Below are positions 46,039-55,397 of a stretch of DNA of 64,000 nucleotides, one piece after another. Source of the DNA: an uncultured Syntrophobacterales bacterium (GTDB lineage: Bacteria; Desulfobacterota; Syntrophia; Syntrophales; UBA5619). The first letter of the stretch is position 1. Every line of letters begins with the position of its first letter. The notes under the pieces were generated by a model. It searched no databases. It was not told where the DNA came from and worked only from the letters and a program-made list of their open reading frames with translations. Made by a program: the position numbers and the translations under genes. The stretch spans positions 1-64,000 of the forward strand of contig CAIYSL010000093.1 in NCBI GenBank assembly GCA_903928915.1, written 5' to 3'.

Positions 46039-46150
46039 TGGCCAACCGGGAGAGGTCTTGACGGGGCCGGCAGAACCGCTGCTCTTCCACCTCGCGGGGC
46101 CCGGGCGGGCGCCCGGGGCCGCTCGTCCGTTTGCGGCTCGATTCCTGCGC

Positions 46151-46807
46151 TCACCGGCTCCGGGTCACGCCGACGCGGTCGCAGTAGCGGGCGATCGGAC
46201 AGGTGCTGCAGAGGGGCGAGAGCGGACGGCAGGTGTTCTGCCCGAAGGCGACCAGCAGGGTATTGAACCGTATCCAGTACCGGCGAGGGAGTCTCTTCCG
46301 GAGGGCGAATTCGGTCTCCTCGGGCGTCCGCGTCCGGACGTAGCCGAGGCGGTTGGAGATCCGGTGCACGTGCGTGTCCACGCAGATGCCGGCGCCGCCG
46401 TACCCGAGCGACACGACGAGGTTGGCGGTCTTGCGGCCCACCCCCTTGAGGGTCAGCAGTTCTTCCAGGGTCGCGGGGACGCGGGAATCGAAGCGGTCGA
46501 TCAGGTCGCGGCAGACCTCGCGGATCGTCTCGGCCTTTCGCCGGTAGAATCCCACGGGGTAGATCGTCCGCCTGATCTCCTCCGGGTCGAGCCGGAGCAT
46601 CGCTGCGGGCGTCTCGGCCAGGCTGAACAGCCGTTTGGTGGCCGCGGCCGTCACCTCGTCCTTGGTCCGGAGGCTCAGCAGGGTTGAGATCAGGATCTCG
46701 AAGGGATTGCGGTGTCTCTCCGCCAGGAGGGTAACGATCGGGGTCTCACCGCGGGTAAGCTCTCGTTCGAGGCGGCGGATGATCTCCGCCATGTGCCGTT
46801 CGTCCAT
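46151..46807 (-). CDS. nth: Endonuclease III
   Basis: DNA glycosylase/AP lyase that removes oxidised pyrimidines. The 218-residue product has the helix-hairpin-helix with catalytic Lys (LKGVGRKTANLVV), catalytic Asp in CVDTHVHRISNRLG, and a C-terminal iron-sulfur loop with C-x6-C-x2-C-x5-C spacing (CRPLSPLCSTCPIARYC). Start chosen at 46807, 26 bases after fdhE. Confidence 0.96.
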   Translation of the reverse strand: MDERHMAEIIRRLERELTRGETPIVTLLAERHRNPFEILISTLLSLRTKDEVTAAATKRLFSLAETPAAMLRLDPEEIRRTIYPVGFYRRKAETIREVCRDLIDRFDSRVPATLEELLTLKGVGRKTANLVVSLGYGGAGICVDTHVHRISNRLGYVRTRTPEETEFALRKRLPRRYWIRFNTLLVAFGQNTCRPLSPLCSTCPIARYCDRVGVTRSR

Positions 46808-46833
46808 GGGTGCTCTTCGGCAGTCGCGGGATG

Positions 46834-47682
46834 CTAGTCGTACCCCTCGTCGTTGGCGAGCATGTCGAGATGGAGCGTGGCGATGTCCTCCACGTCCAGG
46901 TCGGCCTTCTGCCGTGAATCCCGGAAATCCACGATCTTGATGTACCGTTTGCACTCGTTGCACACATCGACCCGGTACCGGTCGTCCTCTTCGATCGTGA
47001 AATAGGCCAGGGTCTGCTGCTCCTCGTTGCCGCAGAAGGGGCACTTGATCCGCCGGTACTGCCATTCGAACCCGCACTGGTTGCAGAAGAGGTAGCGGGT
47101 CCCTTCGTCGTCCCGGACCTCGCCGATTTTCGGTTCCCGGCCGCAGATCGGGCAGTACCCCTCGGACCATGTCGACCGCGCGACCACGTCGCCGTGCGCG
47201 GCCACGACCTGCTCCAGGGCCGGCCGCAGGCTCTCTTCGATGAACAGTTCCACCAGGTCGAAGGAGTTCTCCTCGCCGTCGCCCGCCGGCTCCTCCTCGT
47301 CGGGTGCCGGGGGGTTGAAGGATTCGTAAATCAGGTCGTTGAAGTCTATCTCGCCGGAACGGATCTTGCGCGCCATCTCTCCGGTCTCACCGGGCGACCG
47401 CTTCTCGGCGATCTCCAGGAGGGCCAGGAAATAGTCCCGGGGGGCGGCCAGGTCGCTCTCGAGCGCGGAAAAATCTACGAGCGGAAGCCCCCCTGCCAGC
47501 TTGGCGGGGATGAACTTCTCGGCCACGGGGAAGATCCCCGGGTTCATCCGGTGGCGGTACTCCTCCCGCAGGATCAGGATCTCCTCCAGGATTTCCAGAA
47601 GCTCCGTGTAGTGGGGGCTGAGCGCCTTATGGGTCTGTATGGTCTGCAAAGAATCTTTCAGCATCGGATGCCTGAGCGGCAC
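46834..47682 (-). CDS. fdhE: Formate dehydrogenase accessory protein FdhE
   Basis: Rubredoxin-like assembly factor needed for active molybdenum or tungsten formate dehydrogenases. The 282-residue protein has four CxxC-type metal clusters in its C-terminal half (CPICG, CNQCG, CPFCG, CNEC) and the characteristic ending EDIATLHLDMLANDEGYD. Two starts compete: the GTG at 47682, very close to AAAGGAG, and an ATG at 47664. Formate dehydrogenase genes themselves are not in the window. Confidence 0.9.
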   Translation of the reverse strand: MPLRHPMLKDSLQTIQTHKALSPHYTELLEILEEILILREEYRHRMNPGIFPVAEKFIPAKLAGGLPLVDFSALESDLAAPRDYFLALLEIAEKRSPGETGEMARKIRSGEIDFNDLIYESFNPPAPDEEEPAGDGEENSFDLVELFIEESLRPALEQVVAAHGDVVARSTWSEGYCPICGREPKIGEVRDDEGTRYLFCNQCGFEWQYRRIKCPFCGNEEQQTLAYFTIEEDDRYRVDVCNECKRYIKIVDFRDSRQKADLDVEDIATLHLDMLANDEGYD

Positions 47683-48126
47683 TTCTCCTTTTATTGTGTA
47701 AAGTATGGCGGTGTATATCCCCTTTCGGTACCAAGTTCAAGCGATATTTGTCGGCGGCGGCGCGGTGGGGATGGGGGAAGCTGTTGCCGTAAATCCGCGA
47801 TGTTGAATCCGCAGCGGGGCTAAGCGTCCGCGGTGCGCCGCAGGGCGGAATATTCTGTTGACAGGCCCGGCTCAGTAGTGCTACCAAACTCCCGCAGAGC
47901 ACTTCTCTCCCTGACCGTGTGGTATCTCGCCTCGCTCTTGTTCGTCGGGGATGCACATCGCACAGGAATCACCGCTCAGTTGTACGAACATGCTGTTTTT
48001 GTGAATTCTTTGCCGATAGTTCGATCCGTGGCTCCGTTGGCCTGAGCCGGCGCCGATGCCGGTCGCAGCGGAAGGTTGAGACCAGAGCGGGAAAAGAGTC
48101 AGCAACGGCATACAAGGAGGAACAAG
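47683..48126. other. 444-base divergent intergenic region
   Basis: No gene is supported. It should hold control regions for fdhE (minus) and the second TTT operon (plus), including the weak promoter at 47858-47887. Confidence 0.6.
47858..47887 (+). promoter_or_regulatory. Weak candidate promoter of the second TTT operon
   Basis: TTGACA at 47858-47863, 18 bases, TACCAA at 47882-47887. The -10 match is poor and the leader would be about 230 bases. Confidence 0.3.
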
Positions 48127-49104
48127 ATGAGAAGAGCACAGGTGGCGGTTCTCGGTGCGGTTCTGTTTCTTATCGGGTGTGTGCTAGGAATCTCGAACGG
48201 TTTTGCGGCGGCGTATCCCGAACGGGCGATCGAAGTCATCATCCCCTTCGGCGTCGGCGGCGGGAGCGATACGGCGGCGCGGGCCGTGGGCGAAGGGTTG
48301 AAGCCGCTGCTGAAAGTGCCCCTGGTGCTCACCAACATGCCCGGCGGGGGAGCGACCAAGGGAATGCTCTATGCCTCCCAGCAGCCGGCCGACGGGTACA
48401 TCGTCCTGGCCATCACCCCCTCCCACATGATCGACGCGGTCAAGCCCAAGACGCGCGCCCAGGTCCTGCGCGACTTCGATCCCATCATCCGGCTCCACGT
48501 GGACACGTCGTCCGTGACCGTGGCCGGCGATTCCAAATTCAAGACCCTGGCCGACCTGATCGCCTACGGCAAGAAGAACCCCAAGATGCTGAAATTCGCC
48601 GGCACGTCGCCGGGCGGGTGGTCGGAGATCCAGACCGGGGCATTTTTCAAGCGGGCCGGGGTCGAGGTGACGTTCGTCCCCTTCGACTCCGGGGCGGAGA
48701 TCAAGGCGGCGATCCTGGGCGGCCATATCCACGGTGCCGTCGAGGAGCTTGCCGAGACGCTCCCGCTGATCGAAGCGGGCAAGCTGCGCTCGCTGGCGGT
48801 GATCATGGAAAAACGGCACCCCGCCCTTCCCAATGTCCCCTGCACCGCCGAGCTGGGCATCAACTACACCCACGGCATGATGCGGGCCTGGGGGGTGAAG
48901 AAGGGGACGCCGCCCGACCGGATAAAATATCTCCACGACACGGTCAAGAAGTCCCTCGATTCGGCCATCTACAAGAAATTCGTCAAGGACAACCACCTCG
49001 ATGCCCGTCCGGGCTACCTGGGACCGGAAGACGCGAGAAAGTCCTGGGATGACGAGGTCAAACTCTACACGGAAATACTCAAGGACCTCGGCTACGTGAA
49101 GTAA
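48127..49104 (+). CDS. TTT transporter binding protein TctC
   Basis: A 325-residue Bug-family receptor, starting after AAGGAGG. Signal peptide with GAVLFLIGCVLG, then YPERAIEVIIPFGVGGGSDT and VLTNMPGGGATKG, the ligand-binding loops, and a C-terminal DARPGYLGPEDARKSW. It heads the tctC-tctB-tctA-prpF operon; a long hairpin separates it from tctB. Confidence 0.93.
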   Translation: MRRAQVAVLGAVLFLIGCVLGISNGFAAAYPERAIEVIIPFGVGGGSDTAARAVGEGLKPLLKVPLVLTNMPGGGATKGMLYASQQPADGYIVLAITPSHMIDAVKPKTRAQVLRDFDPIIRLHVDTSSVTVAGDSKFKTLADLIAYGKKNPKMLKFAGTSPGGWSEIQTGAFFKRAGVEVTFVPFDSGAEIKAAILGGHIHGAVEELAETLPLIEAGKLRSLAVIMEKRHPALPNVPCTAELGINYTHGMMRAWGVKKGTPPDRIKYLHDTVKKSLDSAIYKKFVKDNHLDARPGYLGPEDARKSWDDEVKLYTEILKDLGYVK

Positions 49105-49123
49105 TTTCCCCTTTCCGGCCCTA

Positions 49124-49167
49124 GGCGACGCTGCGCGGAGCAGAACTCTCTGCTCCGCGTAGTCGCC
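49124..49167 (+). promoter_or_regulatory. Intercistronic hairpin between tctC and tctB
   Basis: GGCGAC and GTCGCC flank a 10-bp stem, GCGGAGCAGA with TCTGCTCCGC around ACTC. No T-run follows. Likely sets the ratio of binding protein to permease, as at 26080-26117. Confidence 0.65.
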
Positions 49168-49185
49168 GTTTCTGCGAGGAGAATC

Positions 49186-49698
49186 ATGAAGAAAGGTGAA
49201 ATCGTCCTGAGCGCGGTCTGTCTGGCCTTCTTCCTGTTCATGCTTTCCGAGGCGTTCCAGTTGCGCGGTCAGGGGCGCTCCGGGGAGGTGGGTAGCGGAT
49301 TCTGGCCCCTGCTCTCCCTGGGGGTCACCACGGTCCTCAGCCTGGTCTGGCTGGTCGGCAACCTCAGACGGTACGCACGGGAACAGAAAGGGGGCCCGGC
49401 GCAGCCCCCCGCAGCCGAGGCCGTCGCCGCGGCATGGGCCAGGCGGAAGAAGATCGCCCTGTGCAGCCTCTGCCTGCTCGGCTATATCCTCATCACTCCG
49501 CTGCTCGGGTTCATCCTGTCGACGGCGCTGTTCATCCTGGCGTTCATCCTGGCTTTGGAAGAGAAGCGGGCCGCGGTGCTGATCCTCTCTCCCCTGGTGA
49601 TCACCGCGGTCGTCTTCGTCGTGTTCGTGAAATTCATCATGATGCCCCTTCCCAAGGGCGTAGGGGTGTTCGTCGAATTCAGCCGTCTCTTCTACTAG
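49186..49698 (+). CDS. TTT transporter small permease TctB
   Basis: A 170-residue four-helix membrane protein with the family GSGFWPLLSLGVTTVLSLVW segment. GAGGAGAA precedes the ATG; tctA follows after 18 bases. Confidence 0.88.
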   Translation: MKKGEIVLSAVCLAFFLFMLSEAFQLRGQGRSGEVGSGFWPLLSLGVTTVLSLVWLVGNLRRYAREQKGGPAQPPAAEAVAAAWARRKKIALCSLCLLGYILITPLLGFILSTALFILAFILALEEKRAAVLILSPLVITAVVFVVFVKFIMMPLPKGVGVFVEFSRLFY

Positions 49699-49716
49699 CA
49701 GATGAGGTGATCCGCT

Positions 49717-51216
49717 ATGCTCGACCTGTACTGGAATGCCTTTGCGACCGTCCTGCTTCCGAAGAACATCCTGGCGATCTGCCTCGGGGGGCTCTGGGGG
49801 CTCCTGGCCGGGGCGCTCCCCGGCATCAGCACGTCGATGGGGGTCGTCCTGCTGTTGTCGTTCACCTATGCCCTGTCGCCGATCACGGCATTCTGTATGC
49901 TCTGCGCCGCCTACTGCGGCGGGATCACGGGGGGATCGATCACGTCGATCCTCTTCGGCATTCCCGGGGAACCCTCGGCGATCCCCACCACGATCGAGGG
50001 GCATGCCCTGGCCAAGCAGGGCAGGGCCGCCTACGCCCTGTGGTTGTTCATCATCTGTTCGATCGGCGGCGGGATCTTCAGTGTCCTGATCATGATGGCG
50101 GCCACCCCGGTCATGGCGAATTTCGCCCTCAGGTTCGGTCCCCCGGAATTCTTTTCCCTGGTTGTCCTGGGACTCAGCGTCGTTGCCAGCCTTTCGGGGG
50201 GGTCCGTCATGAAGGGGTTTCTCGCCTGCTTCTTCGGGATCTTCCTGGCCACCGTCGGGACGGACGGCATCACCGGCGGCGAGCGGTTCACCTTCGGAAC
50301 GGAGATTCTGCTCGGGGGGATCAATTTCGTGACCGCCATGGTGGGGCTGCTGGCCGTGTCCGAGATTCTGGAAGAGGCCGAGCAGCCCTTCCAGGAGTAC
50401 AAGAGCTCCGTGGCCTACAAGGGGCTCAGGGACGAGCTCCCCAAGCTGAGCGACTACTCGAAACACTGGTTCCTCCTCCTGCGGTCGGCGGTGGTGGGGA
50501 CCGTGGTGGGATCGCTGCCCGGCGGCGGCGCGACGATCGTCTCGTTTCTCGCCTACGGCGACGCGTCCCGGTCGACGAAACACCCGGAGAAGATCGGCCA
50601 CGGCTCCGAGGAGGGGTTGATGGCCGCGGAGACGGCCAACAACGCCGGGACCGGGGGGTCAATGACCATCCTCTTGGCGCTGGGCCTGCCCGGGGGCAAC
50701 GCCACGGCGATGCTGATCGCGGCTTTCATGATCCACGGGATGCAGCCGGGGCCGATGCTGTACGCCTCCCGGCCGGACATCATCTACGGAATCTTCGTGG
50801 CGATGCTGATGTCCAACGTGTTCCTTTTGGCGCTGACGATCATGTCGATCAAGCTGTTCCTCCAGCTCAACCGCCTCCCCTACACCGCCTTCTCGGCGGC
50901 GATCATGATCCTCTGCGTGATCGGGGCGTTCGGGCTGAACAACAGCATGGACGACCTGTACGTGATGTTCGCCTTCGGGGTCATCGGGTACTTCATGCGA
51001 AAGTACAAAATCCCCATCGCCCCGGCGGTGCTGGGGCTGGTCCTGGGGGACCTGGCGGAGCTGTCGCTGCGCCGGTCGCTGCTGTTGTCGCTCGGCGATC
51101 CGCTGATTCTGGTCACCCGGCCGATCAGCCTCATCCTGCTGCTGACCGCTGCGGTTTCGATCCTCTGGCCGCTGTTCAAGAAACCGAAGCTGCTGGAAGG
51201 TTCGGAGAATGCGTAA
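49717..51216 (+). CDS. TTT transporter large permease TctA
   Basis: A 499-residue channel subunit with LLAGALPGISTSMGVVLLLS, GGSITSILFGIPGEPSAIPT, VGSLPGGGATIVSFLAYGDA and MQPGPMLYASRPDI. Its last eight bases overlap the prpF start region, so prpF translation is probably coupled. Confidence 0.95.
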   Translation: MLDLYWNAFATVLLPKNILAICLGGLWGLLAGALPGISTSMGVVLLLSFTYALSPITAFCMLCAAYCGGITGGSITSILFGIPGEPSAIPTTIEGHALAKQGRAAYALWLFIICSIGGGIFSVLIMMAATPVMANFALRFGPPEFFSLVVLGLSVVASLSGGSVMKGFLACFFGIFLATVGTDGITGGERFTFGTEILLGGINFVTAMVGLLAVSEILEEAEQPFQEYKSSVAYKGLRDELPKLSDYSKHWFLLLRSAVVGTVVGSLPGGGATIVSFLAYGDASRSTKHPEKIGHGSEEGLMAAETANNAGTGGSMTILLALGLPGGNATAMLIAAFMIHGMQPGPMLYASRPDIIYGIFVAMLMSNVFLLALTIMSIKLFLQLNRLPYTAFSAAIMILCVIGAFGLNNSMDDLYVMFAFGVIGYFMRKYKIPIAPAVLGLVLGDLAELSLRRSLLLSLGDPLILVTRPISLILLLTAAVSILWPLFKKPKLLEGSENA

Positions 51217-52369
51217 CACCATGCGGAGAAAGACGCAGTTCCCCTGCACGATCATGCGGGGAGGGACGAGCAAGGGGATCTTCCTCCGGGAAAAGGACCT
51301 GCCCCGGGACCCGGCGCTGCGGGAGCGGATCATCCTGGCGGTCTTCGGGAGTCCGGACAGCCGGCAGATCGACGGGCTGGGCGGGGCCGATTCGCTCACC
51401 AGCAAGCTGGCGATCATCGCCCCGTCCTGCCAGCCCGACCGGGACGTGGACTACACCTTCGGGGCCGTGGGGATCGACCGGGCCTTTGTCGACTACTCCT
51501 CCAATTGCGGAAACATCAGCGCCGCGGTCGGCCCCTATGCCGTCGATGCGGGATTGGTGAAGGCGATCGCGCCCTTCACGGTCGTGCGCATCCGCAACAC
51601 CAACACGGGAAAGCTGATCCGGGCGAAGGTCCCCGTCGCCGATGGAAAGTTCGCGCCCGACGGGGACTATGCGATCGCCGGGTGTCCCGGGACGGGCGCC
51701 AGGATCGAGTTGACGTTCCTGGACCCCGGCGGAGCGGCGACGGGGAGGCTCCTGCCCACGGGGAACGTCGTCGACGAAGTGTCGCTCCACGGGGGGCAGC
51801 GGTTCCGGGTCACCGTCGTCGACGCGGGTAACCCGACGGCCTTTGTCCGCGCCGAGGAACTGGGGCTCCGGGGGGACGAACTCCCCGCCGATTTCGCGCG
51901 GGATCGGACGGCGGGGGCAACGCTGGAGGCGATCCGCCGGAAGGTGGGGGAGCTGATGGCGATCCTGGTGACCCAGTCGATCCCGAAGATCGCTTTTGTC
52001 GCCCCGGGCCGTGCATACCGGGCAACGACGGGGGAGACGATCGCCGGGGAGTCGGTCAGCCTGCTGGCCCGCGTGATGGCCATGGGGACGATGCACAAGG
52101 CCTTTGCCATCACCGCGGCGATCCCCGCGGCGATCGGGGCGGTGCTCCCGGGATCGGTGGTTGCGGGGGCGCTCTCGGGGCGCCCCCCCCGGCCGGCGGA
52201 CGACCCGATCGTCATCGGCCACCCGGCGGGGACGATGGACGTGAAGGTGGAGGCGCAGTTCCGCACGGACGGGCCGTTCATCGCCGGGTGCACCGTGGCC
52301 AGGACGGCCCGCAGGATTATGGACGGCCGCGTCTCCGTTCCCCGGCGCGTGTACGATGCCGGGGCGTAA
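51209..52369 (+). CDS. PrpF-family isomerase
   Basis: A 386-residue member of the diaminopimelate-epimerase-like PrpF family, which moves double bonds or protons in unsaturated tricarboxylates (2-methylaconitate, 4-oxalomesaconate, methylitaconate). Seen: MRGGTSKGIFLRE, GSPDSRQIDGLGGADSLTSK, the SSNCGNIS block with a conserved Cys, and GHPAGTMDVKVE. A second start ten bases later (MRRKTQ) is possible. It shares its operon with a TTT transporter, suggesting that the imported acid is its substrate. Confidence 0.9.
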   Translation: MRNTMRRKTQFPCTIMRGGTSKGIFLREKDLPRDPALRERIILAVFGSPDSRQIDGLGGADSLTSKLAIIAPSCQPDRDVDYTFGAVGIDRAFVDYSSNCGNISAAVGPYAVDAGLVKAIAPFTVVRIRNTNTGKLIRAKVPVADGKFAPDGDYAIAGCPGTGARIELTFLDPGGAATGRLLPTGNVVDEVSLHGGQRFRVTVVDAGNPTAFVRAEELGLRGDELPADFARDRTAGATLEAIRRKVGELMAILVTQSIPKIAFVAPGRAYRATTGETIAGESVSLLARVMAMGTMHKAFAITAAIPAAIGAVLPGSVVAGALSGRPPRPADDPIVIGHPAGTMDVKVEAQFRTDGPFIAGCTVARTARRIMDGRVSVPRRVYDAGA

Positions 52370-52453
52370 CGGGAACGGATCGGTGGCATGCCGGGACGAT
52401 CGAGGCGTGCCCTGGTGTGACTTGGAAATCGGGATTCCTCCTCGCGCTGGACA

Positions 52454-52506
52454 TTTTCCGACCCTGCACCTCCTCGCTTCGCTGCGGGGGCAGGGTGCCC
52501 GAAAAA
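52454..52506 (+). terminator. Hairpin between prpF and the TPP enzyme gene
   Basis: CCCTGC (52462-52467) pairs with GCAGGG (52490-52495), extended by TTTTC/GAAAA at the base. It may end the tctC-tctB-tctA-prpF transcript, but no T-run follows. Confidence 0.4.
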
Positions 52507-52574
52507 TCTCCACTGCGCGCTTCCGGAATCCGCTTTCCCTGATCTCGACGTGAGTGGAAAGGGAGACAAGCAGC

Positions 52575-54194
52575 ATGAACATGGCTCAGGCGGTAGGGAA
52601 GGTGTTGAAGGATTCCGGGGTCACCTTCCTGTTCGGGATTCCCGGCGGCGGCAGCTCCGTCGATCTGATCAATGCCGCGGAGGACGAGGGGATCCGGTTT
52701 GTCCTGACGCAGCATGAAACCTCCGCGGCGATCATGGCGAGCGTCCTCGGGGATGTCACCGGGGTCCCCGGCGTCTGCGTCGCCACGCTGGGCCCGGGCG
52801 CGCTCAACCTGTGCAACGGCATGGCCCAGGCGACCCTGGACCGGTCGCCCGTGGTCGCCTTTACCGACCGGTACTCCTCCGAGCTGGTCGACCTGGCCTT
52901 TCGGCAGAAGGTCTACCACACCGACCTGTTCAAGCCCTTCACGAAGCTCACCTTGGGGCTGACGAAGACGAACTGGTCCGAGGTGGTGGCGCGGGGGCTG
53001 CGGGTGGCCGCGGCGCCGAAGAAAGGGGCGGTCCATATCGATTTCCCGAACGACCTGTCGAAGGCCGAGGTGGCGGGTCCGGGGACCGCCGTCGGCCCGG
53101 AGTTCCGGCCGGAGGTGTCCGAGCGCTGCCTGCGGGCGGGGCTGGAACGGATCTCCCGGGCGAAACGGCCGGTGGCAATCGTCGGACTGGGGGTCGCGGC
53201 GGCCGAGGCCTCTGTGTACCGCTCTCTGCAGGAGTTCGTGGAGAAGCTCGGCATCCCCACCTTCACGACGGCGAAGGTCAAGGGGGCGCTGCCCGAGGAC
53301 CATCCCTGGTCGCTGGGCGTCTTCATGGGGGGAAACCTGGAGCAACGGATCATCGATGCCAGCGACCTGATCATCGCCGTCGGCCTGGACCCCGTGGAAA
53401 TCCTGCCGAAAAAGTGGGGCTACCGGCAGCCGATCGTGTACCTCGACCTGCTGGCGAACACCGAAGAGAACTACCACGCCGCCGTCGAGATGGTCGGCGA
53501 GCTTGCCGTCACCCTGCGGCGGCTGTGCGACGAGTGTACCGGCTGCGAATCGCAGTGGCGGCCCGAGGAGGTCCGGCGGTACCGCGAAAACACCCGGGCC
53601 GTACTCGACGTCAGGACCTCCGGTCTGTCCGCCGTCCGCGTGATCGACACCACCCGCGAGTTGACGCCGCGGGAGGCGGCGCTGACGATCGATGTGGGGG
53701 CGAACAAGCTGCTGGTGGTCGAGCTGTGGGATGCCTTTTCGCCGGAAAGCTTTTTCATGTCCAACGGTCTGGCCACCATGGGGTATGCGCTCCCCGCGGC
53801 GCTCGCGCTGCGGCTGCACGACCCCGGCCGGCAGGTGGTGTCGCTCTGCGGCGACGGCGGGTTCCTGATGCGGCTCCCGGAGCTGGCCACCGCGGTGCAG
53901 CATCGTCTGCCCGTGGTGATCGTGGTCTTCTCGGACAGCCGGTTGAGCCTGATCGACGTCAAGCAGGTCAAGAAGTGCTACCCCGAACCGCGGGGGACGG
54001 CGTTCTGCCGGCCGAACTACCGGGACCTGGGCCGGAGCTTCGGCATACCGACCTGGAGTGTGGACAGCGACGAAGAGCTGCGGGCGGCCCTGAAGAGTGC
54101 GCTCGGCAGCGCCGACGGCCTGCCGAAGCTGATCGAGGCGCGGATCGACCCCTCCTCCTACCTGGAGCAGTTCGACGCCGTGCGGGAGCTGTAG
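52575..54194 (+). CDS. Thiamine-diphosphate enzyme (acetolactate-synthase-like)
   Basis: A 539-residue TPP-dependent lyase or carboligase, starting at the ATG after AAAGGGAG. The cofactor-activating Glu lies in TQHETSAAIMAS; the central domain is of the transhydrogenase-like type; the metal/TPP motif is GDGGFLMRLPELATAV followed by FSDSRLSLIDVKQ, where the usual NN is replaced by SD. It should decarboxylate a 2-oxoacid. Immediately followed by two dehydrogenases that make 2-oxoacids from hydroxyacids, so a joint pathway is likely. The specific substrate is unknown. Confidence 0.88.
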   Translation: MNMAQAVGKVLKDSGVTFLFGIPGGGSSVDLINAAEDEGIRFVLTQHETSAAIMASVLGDVTGVPGVCVATLGPGALNLCNGMAQATLDRSPVVAFTDRYSSELVDLAFRQKVYHTDLFKPFTKLTLGLTKTNWSEVVARGLRVAAAPKKGAVHIDFPNDLSKAEVAGPGTAVGPEFRPEVSERCLRAGLERISRAKRPVAIVGLGVAAAEASVYRSLQEFVEKLGIPTFTTAKVKGALPEDHPWSLGVFMGGNLEQRIIDASDLIIAVGLDPVEILPKKWGYRQPIVYLDLLANTEENYHAAVEMVGELAVTLRRLCDECTGCESQWRPEEVRRYRENTRAVLDVRTSGLSAVRVIDTTRELTPREAALTIDVGANKLLVVELWDAFSPESFFMSNGLATMGYALPAALALRLHDPGRQVVSLCGDGGFLMRLPELATAVQHRLPVVIVVFSDSRLSLIDVKQVKKCYPEPRGTAFCRPNYRDLGRSFGIPTWSVDSDEELRAALKSALGSADGLPKLIEARIDPSSYLEQFDAVREL

Positions 54195-54254
54195 GGCCGG
54201 GGCGGAAGTGGTAAGGACCCTGCTCGGTACGCTGCGCAGGGGTAACGGTACCGG

Positions 54255-55349
54255 ATGAACGAAAAGGAGGTTTTTGCTGCTATGGCACAGGAGATATCTG
54301 CGGATCCGCGGGTCACGGCCCGCCATGATCAGTTGGAGGCGTTCTGCACCCGGGTGCTCGCAGAGCTGGGTGTCCCCCGCGGGGAGGCGGAAATCACGGC
54401 GAAATCGCTGGTAGTGGCGAACCTGCGGGGCGTCGACACCCACGGCGTCCTGCGCCTGCCGCTGTACGCTGCCCGCCTGAAATCGGGGTCGATGGCGGCC
54501 TCCGTCAACGTGACGACGGAGCGGGAGACGATCGCTACCGCCCTGCTGGACGGCCACGACGGCATCGGCCAGGTGATCAGCTACCGGGCCATGGAGGTCG
54601 CCATCCGCAAGGCCCGGGCCGCCGGGGTTTCCTACGTGGCGGTGAAGAACAGCAACCACTTCGGCGCCGCTGCCTTCTACCCGATGATGGCCCTGGAGCA
54701 CGACATGATCGGCCTGGCCTTCACCAACGCCTCGCCCCGCCTCGCCCCCACCGGCGGGGTGGAGCGGCTGTTCGGGAACAACCCCTGGTCGATCGCCGTG
54801 CCCGCCGGACAGCGGCCTCCGGTCGTGCTCGATATGGCCAACAGCGTCGTGGCGGCCGGCAAGATCCGCATCCTCAAGAAAGAGGGGAAGCCGGTCCCCG
54901 CGGGGTGGGCGCTCAACCGGGACGGCGAACCGACGGCAGACCCCGACGAGGCGCTCAAGGGGATCCTGCTCGCCATCGGCGGCTACAAGGGGTACGGGAT
55001 CACCCTGATGGTGGACCTCCTGACCGGCGTGCTGGCCGATTCCCACTACGGCCCGCGGGTCAGGGGGCTCGACCAGGATGCCGAACCGGCCGGGACGGCC
55101 CACAGTTTCATGGCCATCCAGCTTGCCGCCTTCACCGATGTGGCGGCCTTCAACGCCCGGATGGAGGCCTACGTGGACGAGATCAAGGCCTCGCCGAAGG
55201 CAAAAGGGACCGAGGTCATCTACGTGCCGGGCGAGCCGGAGCATCTGCGCGTCCGCGAGCGTATGGCGAAGGGGATCCCGCTGCAGGTCAAGGTCGCCGA
55301 GGAGCTCCGGGCGCTCGGCAGGGAGCTGGGCGTGCCGGTGGAGTTCTGA
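54255..55349 (+). CDS. Ldh2/MdhL-family NAD(P)-dependent 2-hydroxyacid dehydrogenase
   Basis: A 364-residue enzyme of the malate/sulfolactate/ureidoglycolate dehydrogenase family, unrelated to Rossmann-fold dehydrogenases. Seen: VDTHGVLRLPLYAARL, the catalytic His in KNSNHFGAAAFYP, NNPWSIAVPAG and YKGYGITLMVDLLTGVL. Members include ComC, an (R)-sulfolactate dehydrogenase. The family usually oxidises one stereoisomer of a hydroxyacid; the next gene is a dehydrogenase of the other class. Confidence 0.92.
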   Translation: MNEKEVFAAMAQEISADPRVTARHDQLEAFCTRVLAELGVPRGEAEITAKSLVVANLRGVDTHGVLRLPLYAARLKSGSMAASVNVTTERETIATALLDGHDGIGQVISYRAMEVAIRKARAAGVSYVAVKNSNHFGAAAFYPMMALEHDMIGLAFTNASPRLAPTGGVERLFGNNPWSIAVPAGQRPPVVLDMANSVVAAGKIRILKKEGKPVPAGWALNRDGEPTADPDEALKGILLAIGGYKGYGITLMVDLLTGVLADSHYGPRVRGLDQDAEPAGTAHSFMAIQLAAFTDVAAFNARMEAYVDEIKASPKAKGTEVIYVPGEPEHLRVRERMAKGIPLQVKVAEELRALGRELGVPVEF

Positions 55350-55397
55350 CTGCCGGGGCGACAGGCCGAACCGGGGAACCAAACGGGAGGGAGAGGC